Assembly (NCBI GenBank): GCA_046728115.1
Contig: JBKPDW010000353.1
Location: forward strand, 1-16,211
Source: CAVSWN01 sp046728115
GTDB lineage: Bacteria > Acidobacteriota > Vicinamibacteria > Vicinamibacterales > CAVVIG01
Length of the DNA stretch: 16,211 nucleotides
Direction of reading: 5' to 3'
Shown: in pieces, positions 6,963 to 12,895 of the stretch
Numbering within the stretch: position 1 is the first letter of the stretch
How the letters are laid out: each line of letters opens with the position of its first letter
Position numbers and translations under genes: made by a program
Notes under the pieces: model-generated
Databases searched by the model: none
Seen by the model: only the letters and a program-made list of their open reading frames with translations
Told to the model about the DNA's origin: nothing

Positions 6963-8378
6963 ATGTCGCGGAAGACCACAAGGAGGGCACGGTTTCTTCG
7001 AATCCGTTTCCTCGTATCCTCCGCGTTCGTGTCCGTGTCAACCGTGGCGGCTGTTCTTGTTCTGTCGGCACTTGTGGCGGGGCAACAATCCGACGAAGCC
7101 ACCCGCCTGCTGCAGGAATACGTCCGCATCGACACGACCAATCCACCGGGCGATACGCGCAAGACCGCCGACTTTCTCGATCGGATATTCAACGGCGAAG
7201 GCATTCCAGTCGCACGCTTCGAGCCGCAGCCAGGTAAGGCGATCGTGCTGGCGCGGCTCGAGGCGACTGTCAGCCCGCCGGCCGGCAAGGCCATCCTTCT
7301 CCTCCACCACATGGACGTCGTGCCGGCCGATCGCTCGCAGTGGAAGATGGATCCGTTCGGCGGGACGATTCTGGGCGACGACTTGTGGGGCCGCGGATCG
7401 ATGGACATGAAAGGCCAAGGTGTCGCGCAGATCCTCGCGTTCCTGAAGTTGAAACGCGATCGCGTCCCCTTGTCGCGCGACGTCCTGCTGCTCGCTGAAC
7501 CCGACGAAGAGGTAGGCGGCACGATGGGTGCGCGCTGGATGATTGCCAACCACTACGAATCGCTCGACCCGGAGTACGTGATCGATGAAGGCGGCTTCGG
7601 CAGCCGAGACCTGTTCGCGGCGGGAAAGCTCGTTTACGGGATCGCGGTCGCCGAGAAGAAGCTCGTCTGGCTGAAGATCCGCGCCGAAGGCGTGGCCGGC
7701 CACGGCAGTCAACCGAACGATCAGAATCCGAACGACCGCCTTGTGAAGGCACTCGGGCGACTGTTCAACACGGCGTCCGACGATCGCTTGCCCACCGGAG
7801 CACAAACCTTTCAGGCGAGCCGGCCATCCGTGGTAGACGTCATGAAGTCGCGCGTCGGGACCTTTGCCTCGAACAAGTTCACGAATGCGATCCAGCACTC
7901 CACGATCGCGCTCACCTGGATTCGATCCGGCGTGGGCGATCCGCCGAAGATTAACGTCATCCCATCGGTTGCCGAAGCCGGTTTGGATTGCCGCGTCCTT
8001 CCGGGGACGACGAAGGATCAGTGGCTGGACGAAATCCGGCGGCGGCTCGGCGATCCGTTGTTGAAGATCGAAGTGATCAACGAGTCGGACGATCCGATTG
8101 TCACACCGCAGGACACACCGCTCTACCGCGCATTCGAGACTGCAATCACCGCGCGCCACCCCGACGCCATCGTCACTCCCCTGCTGATCCCCTACGGTAC
8201 CGATTCGAACGCGTTCCGGCCGAAGGGAGCCAAAAGCTACGGCATCTTTCCGGCGATCCTTCCTGCGGATGTCGTTTCCCAGATGCACGGCGACGCGGAG
8301 CACATGCCGCTCTCGGCGGTTCGCGAAGCAGGCGAGGTGCTGTACGCCGCTCTGCGCGCCACCCTCGCGGAGCGTTGA
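6963..8378 (+). CDS. M20-family metallopeptidase, probably exported
   Basis: A 471-residue M20 peptidase (carboxypeptidase/dipeptidase type, two-metal) when begun at the ATG at 6963. Motifs in order: HMDVVP (His116 metal ligand, Asp118), GRGSMDMKG (Asp148, bridging ligand), AEPDEEVGG (catalytic Glu182, metal ligand Glu183), IDEGG (Asp208) and MHGDAEHM (His442). A dimerisation-type lid domain lies at about 226-345. It should remove residues from small peptides. Residues about 1-40 look like a signal peptide with hydrophobic core AAVLVLSALVAG. The start is uncertain: no Shine-Dalgarno site is visible, and the first ~23 codons lie in an imperfect palindromic repeat. GTG at 7029 or 7035 would still leave a signal-like leader. 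The gene follows the M14 stop by 16 nt, suggesting co-transcription. Confidence 0.9.
   Translation: MSRKTTRRARFLRIRFLVSSAFVSVSTVAAVLVLSALVAGQQSDEATRLLQEYVRIDTTNPPGDTRKTADFLDRIFNGEGIPVARFEPQPGKAIVLARLEATVSPPAGKAILLLHHMDVVPADRSQWKMDPFGGTILGDDLWGRGSMDMKGQGVAQILAFLKLKRDRVPLSRDVLLLAEPDEEVGGTMGARWMIANHYESLDPEYVIDEGGFGSRDLFAAGKLVYGIAVAEKKLVWLKIRAEGVAGHGSQPNDQNPNDRLVKALGRLFNTASDDRLPTGAQTFQASRPSVVDVMKSRVGTFASNKFTNAIQHSTIALTWIRSGVGDPPKINVIPSVAEAGLDCRVLPGTTKDQWLDEIRRRLGDPLLKIEVINESDDPIVTPQDTPLYRAFETAITARHPDAIVTPLLIPYGTDSNAFRPKGAKSYGIFPAILPADVVSQMHGDAEHMPLSAVREAGEVLYAALRATLAER
6967..7025. repeat. Imperfect palindromic repeat overlapping the M20 gene start
   Basis: Left arm 6967-6992 and right arm 7004-7025 pair imperfectly (CGCGGAAGACCACAAGGA against the complement of TCCTCGTATCCTCCGCG) around TTTCTTCGAAT. 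The similarity may extend outward to about 6956 and 7042. The right arm resembles fragments at 8411-8442 and 10737-10764. It looks like a degenerate dispersed repeat that now supplies codons for the signal-peptide n-region of the M20 protein. Confidence 0.5.
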
Positions 8379-8410
8379 GGGCGTCGGCACGACGGCGTCG
8401 ACACCCACCT

Positions 8411-8442
8411 GTTCTTTTCGTGTTTTCGTTAATTCGTGGCTG
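8411..8442. repeat. Dispersed repeat fragment (TTTTCGTGTTTTCGTT type)
   Basis: The gap 8379-8577 holds CTTTTCGTGTTTTCGTTAAT followed by TCGTGGCTG, similar to the segment at 10737-10764 and to the right arm of the palindrome at 6967-7025. The rest of the gap shows no gene. Near its right end TTAAGAT lies about 8 nt before the sulfatase GTG and could be a -10 box for a leaderless start, but this is weak. Confidence 0.4.
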
Positions 8443-8577
8443 ATCACAGCAGTCCCAAAACAACCGGTACGGCCCGGCAATGCATTCCTTCGGACAAGAC
8501 GGCCTACCGCGGAGGTCACTGACAGAACGGAGAGCACGGCTTCAATGTTGAATTGCGTTCCAATTTAAGATTGGCTG

Positions 8578-10728
8578 GTGCCCCGCCGTGCACTCTGCAG
8601 TTGCGTTCTCTGTGCACTGGTTGCCGCTGGCTGTGGCGGCACGGCAACGCGGCGGACGCCGCCCAATGTGCTGCTCGTCACCATCGACACGCTTCGAGCC
8701 GATCGGCTCGGTGTCGGGGTGGCGCCGACGCTCGATCGACTTGCTTCAACATCCATACGCTTCAGCGCGGCGCGCGCCGCGGTTCCGCTGACGCTCCCAT
8801 CGCATACGACGATTCTCACGGGGCTGCTGCCACCGTCCAACGGCGTTCGAGAGAACGGCGTCGATCAACTCACCGATGGTCATCAGACGATCGCCGCGCT
8901 GCTGAAGAACGCCGGCTACGAGACGGCCGCCTTCGTCGGCGCTTACGTCCTGGATCGGCGCTTCGGCCTGGCACGCGGCTTCGACATGTACGACGATCAG
9001 ATCCCGCGCGATCCCGCAGCCGCCGAAAGTCTCGAAGCCGAACGTCCCGCGACAGTTGTGATCGATCACGCCCTCGCCTGGCTCGGGACCAGGGACCAAG
9101 GACCCCGGACGGACCAAGGACCCAGGACGGACCAGGGACCCCGGACGGCCCAGGCACCAAGCACCAAGCACCAGGGACCCTTCTTCCTGTGGGTCCACCT
9201 CTACGATCCGCACGCGCCCTACGCGCCGCCGGCTGAGTTCCGTGCGCGCACGAATTCGGCCTACGACGGCGAGATCGCGTACGCGGATTCGCAGATCGCT
9301 CGATTACTCGAATGGTTGCGCGCGCGAAGCCTTCTGTCGCGCACGCTGATCGTGGTGGCGGGCGATCATGGCGAGGGACTTGGCGATCACGGCGAGCGCA
9401 CACACGGCATGCTCCTGTACGACTCGACGCTGCGGGTGCCCCTGGTCGTCAGCGCGCCTGATGGCCAGGCGTCACAGCGCGACGAGGCCGTGAGCCTTGC
9501 GGATATCGCGCCAACGATCCTGCACGCCGCGGGTGTCGCGATCCCGCAAGAGATGAAGGGACGAGATTTGGTGGCGGACGTCCAGCTTCAACGCGACCTG
9601 TACAGTGAAACCGAATATCCGCGAGTCGCCGGGTGGTCACCGCTGCAGTCACTCACCGACGGCCGATGGAAGACAATCCGTTCGGGATCGGGGCGTGAAG
9701 TGTTCGACGTGCAGAACGATCCGAGCGAGCAGCACGATCTCGCCACGTCGCAGCCGAATGTCGCGTCGGCCATGGCGGCACGAATCATGACCATTCGCGC
9801 GAGTGGAGCGGCCGCGGGCGGACGCTCAATTTCTCTCGATGCGGAACGGCGGCTGCGAGCGCTGGGTTATGTGGCGTCATCCTCACAAGGTTCCGATGAT
9901 TCGAATGCGCCCAATCCGGCGTCGAAAATCGCCGAGTGGAACGCGTTCGAAGACGCGCTGTCCGCGCTGAACGGCCATAGAGAAGATGCCCTTCCCGCAT
10001 TCGACGCGCTCGCCAAACGAAATCCGGACTCCATGGTCATCCTCACGTCGTACGCCCGGGCGCTGAAGGAGTCGGGCCAGCTCGATCGCGCGCTCGCTGT
10101 CTACCGCGACCTGGCGCGGCGCTGGGCGACCGAGGCGACGGTGCTGCACGACCTGGCGGTTACGGCGCGCGATGCCGCGAAGCGCGCACAGCGCAGGGAG
10201 GCTGCAACGCTGCTCGATGAAGCGCGGCGGGCCGACGAGGCGGCAATTACGCTGGCGCCGGCATCGGCGACCGCCCACAACGGCCTGGGACTCATCGCCG
10301 TGGACGAGAACCGTTTAGGCGATGCGGCGACCGAGTTTCAACGAGCCACTGAAATCGATCCGAACAACGCCGCCTACTGGGCGAACCTCGGGAACGCGCG
10401 CCGCGCGCTCGACGACCGATCGGGCGCAGAGCAGGCGTATCGCCGCGCACTCGACGTGGATCCGCGAGCCGTTGATGCCGCAAACGGGCTTGGCGTCTTG
10501 CTCGTCGAAGCCCAACGCGCCGCCGAAGCCGTACCGTGGCTCGAGCGCGCCGCCGCCGCGCCTGATTTCGTCGAGGCGCGTCTGAATCTTGGCATCGCAC
10601 TGCAGCAAGCAGGACAGCCCGCGCGCGCCGCCGAGATCTACCGAACGGTGCTCGCGGCGCCGCCTCGCTACGCGCGCGAGCGCCAGGCTGCGGCAAAGCT
10701 GCTGCAATCGATGGGAGCCACGCGTTGA
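8578..10728 (+). CDS. Sulfatase/alkaline-phosphatase-superfamily protein with C-terminal TPR repeats (first of tandem pair)
   Basis: A 716-residue protein. GTG at 8578 is the first usable start after an in-frame TAA at 8566-8568; there is no clear Shine-Dalgarno site. The N-terminus (LCALVAAGC, Cys19) looks like a lipoprotein signal with a slightly off-consensus lipobox. Sulfatase domain, about 28-430: metal site VTIDTLRAD (Asp37), active-site segment VPLTLPSH and second metal site VVAGDHGE (Asp263, His264). The formylglycine position of true sulfatases (C/S-x-P-S/A-R) holds Thr72 with His76 in place of Arg, so sulfatase chemistry is doubtful; a threonine nucleophile as in phospho-transferring relatives is possible. 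TPR-like helices run about 450-710. Residues 171-199 are a repeat-encoded insert (GPRTDQ units). It lies 199 nt after the M20 gene and overlaps the next paralogue by 4 nt. Confidence 0.88.
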   Translation: MPRRALCSCVLCALVAAGCGGTATRRTPPNVLLVTIDTLRADRLGVGVAPTLDRLASTSIRFSAARAAVPLTLPSHTTILTGLLPPSNGVRENGVDQLTDGHQTIAALLKNAGYETAAFVGAYVLDRRFGLARGFDMYDDQIPRDPAAAESLEAERPATVVIDHALAWLGTRDQGPRTDQGPRTDQGPRTAQAPSTKHQGPFFLWVHLYDPHAPYAPPAEFRARTNSAYDGEIAYADSQIARLLEWLRARSLLSRTLIVVAGDHGEGLGDHGERTHGMLLYDSTLRVPLVVSAPDGQASQRDEAVSLADIAPTILHAAGVAIPQEMKGRDLVADVQLQRDLYSETEYPRVAGWSPLQSLTDGRWKTIRSGSGREVFDVQNDPSEQHDLATSQPNVASAMAARIMTIRASGAAAGGRSISLDAERRLRALGYVASSSQGSDDSNAPNPASKIAEWNAFEDALSALNGHREDALPAFDALAKRNPDSMVILTSYARALKESGQLDRALAVYRDLARRWATEATVLHDLAVTARDAAKRAQRREAATLLDEARRADEAAITLAPASATAHNGLGLIAVDENRLGDAATEFQRATEIDPNNAAYWANLGNARRALDDRSGAEQAYRRALDVDPRAVDAANGLGVLLVEAQRAAEAVPWLERAAAAPDFVEARLNLGIALQQAGQPARAAEIYRTVLAAPPRYARERQAAAKLLQSMGATR
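9086..9176 (+). repeat. 18-nt repeat array inside the first sulfatase-like gene
   Basis: Three 18-nt units at 9100-9117, 9118-9135 and 9136-9153 (for example GGACCCCGGACGGACCAA), flanked by partial GGACCAGGGACC words. They are followed by ACCAAGCACCAAG (9156-9168), the same 13-nt word that follows the M14 array. In the gene frame it reads GPRTDQ. Rotated, the unit differs from the M14 unit at about 3 of 18 positions. Confidence 0.9.
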
Positions 10729-12671
10729 GGCGGCGTCCGTTTTCGTGTCTTCGTAACGTCGCGGTCTCGCTTCCGTTCCTCGCGACGGCGCTCGGCGGTG
10801 TCTGGATAGGTGCGTGCGGCGCGCCGCGAGCGTCCCAGGCTCCTGCGCGCAATCTGGTCCTGATCACCATCGACACGTTGCGGGCCGATCACCTTGGTGC
10901 TTACGGCTACGCGCGGGCGCGGACGCCGACGATCGACAAGCTGGCGCGCGAAGGCGTGATTTTCGAGCGCGCGTTCGCAGCCGCACCGATCACCTTGACA
11001 TCGCACGCGACGATGCTCACGGGGCGCTATCCGCCGGGCCATGGCGCTCGTGATAACGGTATCGCCCTGGGGCAAGTACCGACGCTCGCCACCGCGCTGC
11101 ACCAGATAGGCTTCAAGACAGCCGCGTTCGTCGCGGCCTTCCCACTGGATCATCAGTTCGGACTGAACCGAGGCTTTGACACGTATGGCGATCAACTCGG
11201 GCGACAGCCGAACGGCAAACTCGCCAACGAACGGCCAGCGGCGCAAGTGGTGAACGACGCGATCGCATGGCTCCATTCGCTGCCCGGCCAACCTGCCGTA
11301 CCCGGCTCACCTGTCCCGGCCCCCTCACCAGCCTCTCCCGCGTCTTCTGCCCCTCCTGGTCAACGATTTTTTCTCTGGGTCCACCTTTTCGAGCCCCATG
11401 CTCCGTACGGCGACCCATCGGATCGACGGCCCGTACTCGAGCGGTATGACGACGAGATCGCGACAGCGGATCGGGAAGCGGGCCGGTTGATCGGTGCGTT
11501 CGGCACTTCTGACACGCTGATCATCGTCGCGGGCGACCACGGCGAGGCGTTCGGCGAACATGGCGAATACGCGCACAGCATCTTCGTGTACGACACCACG
11601 CTGCGTGTGCCGCTGATCGTGCACGGAAGAGGCGTTCACCGATCGGTGTCGGAGCCGGTCACGCTCGCGGACCTCGCTCCCACGGCTGCTCGGCTCCTCG
11701 GGACGAGCGTGACCGTCGTCAATGGTATCGATCTGTCGCCGGCGCTTGACGGCCGGGGGCTGCCGACGCGTGACTTGTACGCCGAATCGTTCGCGCCGCT
11801 GATCGAATTCGGATGGGCGCCGCTGCGGGCAATCCGATCGGGACCCTGGAAGTTCATCGCCGCGCCGAAGCCCGAACTCTTCGACGTCGTCCGCGACGCA
11901 GGCGAATCGGAGAACATCGTAGCCACGCGCGACACGCTGGCCAAGGCGATGGCGCAACGCGTTCAGAGTCTCTCGGGCCCCGATCCTGCGACCGGCCTTG
12001 GACCCCTGGATCCGAAAGCAACCGAGCGTCTTCGTGCGCTCGGATACGTCGGGGGATCACGGAAGCTGCAACCGGCGATCAGCGATCAGAACAGACCAGA
12101 CCCGAAGGATCGACGCGAGCTCGCGGCGCGCATGGCGCAGGTGACATCGGGCGAACTCGAGGGCGCAGCGCTGGTCGCCGCCCTCGAAGGCATCGTGCGC
12201 GACGATCCACAGAACGGTCAGGCCCATCTTCGTCTCGGGTACGCGCGGCTGCAGTCCAACGATTGTGCCCGTGCCGAACCCGAGTTGCGAGCCGCGGCCG
12301 CCACCGGTCTCCCGTCCGCAGACATCTACGTGGGACTCGCAACCTGCCTTGGACGACGACAGGATCTTGCAGGCGCCGAGCAGGCCCTGAGCGAGGCGCG
12401 TCGACTCGAGCCCGATAGTCCCGTGGTGGTCGCAAATCTTGGCATTCTGCAATCCGCCACAGGCAATCAGGCGGCTGCGATCGAGTCGTTGAAGGCGGCG
12501 CTCGCGGTGGATGCGAACCTCCACGAGGCGCGGTTCAACCTCGCGCTGGCATATGCGCGTTCGGGTCAGCGTGTCCAGGCGGCCGCGACGGCTCGCGATC
12601 TGCTCGCGCGTTTGCCGCCCGACGCGCCACAACGCCGCGAGGTCGCTCGGCTTCTTCGCGCCGTGGAATGA
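10725..12671 (+). CDS. Sulfatase/alkaline-phosphatase-superfamily lipoprotein with C-terminal TPR repeats (second of tandem pair)
   Basis: A 648-residue paralogue of the preceding protein. It starts at TTG 10725, overlapping the upstream TGA (TTGA), with a GGGAG (10713-10717) 7 nt before; no better start is visible. A lipobox WIGAC (Cys31) predicts a lipoprotein, but the consensus position does not tell inner from outer membrane. Sulfatase domain about 42-440: ITIDTLRADHLGAYG (Asp50), active-site segment APITLTSH with Thr90 at the formylglycine position and His94 for Arg, PHAPY (His225) and VAGDHGE (Asp271, His272). TPR-like helices occupy about 490-645. A Pro/Ala/Ser-rich insert (about 187-213) lies just before FFLWVHL, exactly where the first paralogue carries its repeat insert. 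Substrate unknown. The pair is probably co-translated. Confidence 0.88.
   Translation: MRRRPFSCLRNVAVSLPFLATALGGVWIGACGAPRASQAPARNLVLITIDTLRADHLGAYGYARARTPTIDKLAREGVIFERAFAAAPITLTSHATMLTGRYPPGHGARDNGIALGQVPTLATALHQIGFKTAAFVAAFPLDHQFGLNRGFDTYGDQLGRQPNGKLANERPAAQVVNDAIAWLHSLPGQPAVPGSPVPAPSPASPASSAPPGQRFFLWVHLFEPHAPYGDPSDRRPVLERYDDEIATADREAGRLIGAFGTSDTLIIVAGDHGEAFGEHGEYAHSIFVYDTTLRVPLIVHGRGVHRSVSEPVTLADLAPTAARLLGTSVTVVNGIDLSPALDGRGLPTRDLYAESFAPLIEFGWAPLRAIRSGPWKFIAAPKPELFDVVRDAGESENIVATRDTLAKAMAQRVQSLSGPDPATGLGPLDPKATERLRALGYVGGSRKLQPAISDQNRPDPKDRRELAARMAQVTSGELEGAALVAALEGIVRDDPQNGQAHLRLGYARLQSNDCARAEPELRAAAATGLPSADIYVGLATCLGRRQDLAGAEQALSEARRLEPDSPVVVANLGILQSATGNQAAAIESLKAALAVDANLHEARFNLALAYARSGQRVQAAATARDLLARLPPDAPQRREVARLLRAVE
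10737..10764. repeat. Dispersed repeat fragment at the start of the second sulfatase-like gene
   Basis: CCGTTTTCGTGTCTTCGTAA followed by CGTCGCGG resembles the fragment at 8411-8442. It encodes residues about 5-13 of the signal peptide of the second sulfatase-like protein. Confidence 0.4.
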
Positions 12672-12843
12672 CCCCTCTCCAGGGCTCTGAACGAGCCGTG
12701 GTGACGAGTCCGATGGATGCACCGAACTGCCTTTCAGTGCGCAGAGTTGCCGGACATTTGTTTGGCTATGTGCGGGGAATCCAATAAAGGGGTTTTCCTG
12801 CGAATGACAAAAGCGTAAGCTGAGGGACTTAGGCTGTAAGGAT

Positions 12844-12869
12844 CCCGTCGTTTGAAATCGAATGACGGG
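12844..12869 (+). promoter_or_regulatory. Stem-loop in the 5' leader of the TonB-dependent protein gene
   Basis: CCCGTCGTT (12844-12852) pairs with AATGACGGG (12861-12869) over 9 bp, including one G-U pair, around an 8-nt loop. It ends 15 nt before the GGAGG. No U-run follows, so it is not an intrinsic terminator; a role in mRNA stability or translation control is possible. The rest of the 12672-12895 gap holds only a short GGCTC/GAGCC hairpin (12683-12697) without a U-tract and no convincing promoter. Confidence 0.5.
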
Positions 12870-12884
12870 TTGTAGTTCCACATT

Positions 12885-12889
12885 GGAGG
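12885..12889 (+). promoter_or_regulatory. Shine-Dalgarno site of the TonB-dependent protein gene
   Basis: GGAGG 6 nt before the ATG at 12896. A closer ATG at 12891 runs into TGA after two codons, so 12896 is the start. Confidence 0.8.
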
Positions 12890-12895
12890 CATGGA

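Noticed and set aside
7038..8537. Minus-strand open frame of 499 codons opposite the M20 gene
   Set aside because: No recognisable domain and antisense to a gene with a full set of M20 motifs.
12683..12697. Terminator after the second sulfatase-like gene
   Set aside because: A GGCTC/GAGCC stem is present but no T-run follows.
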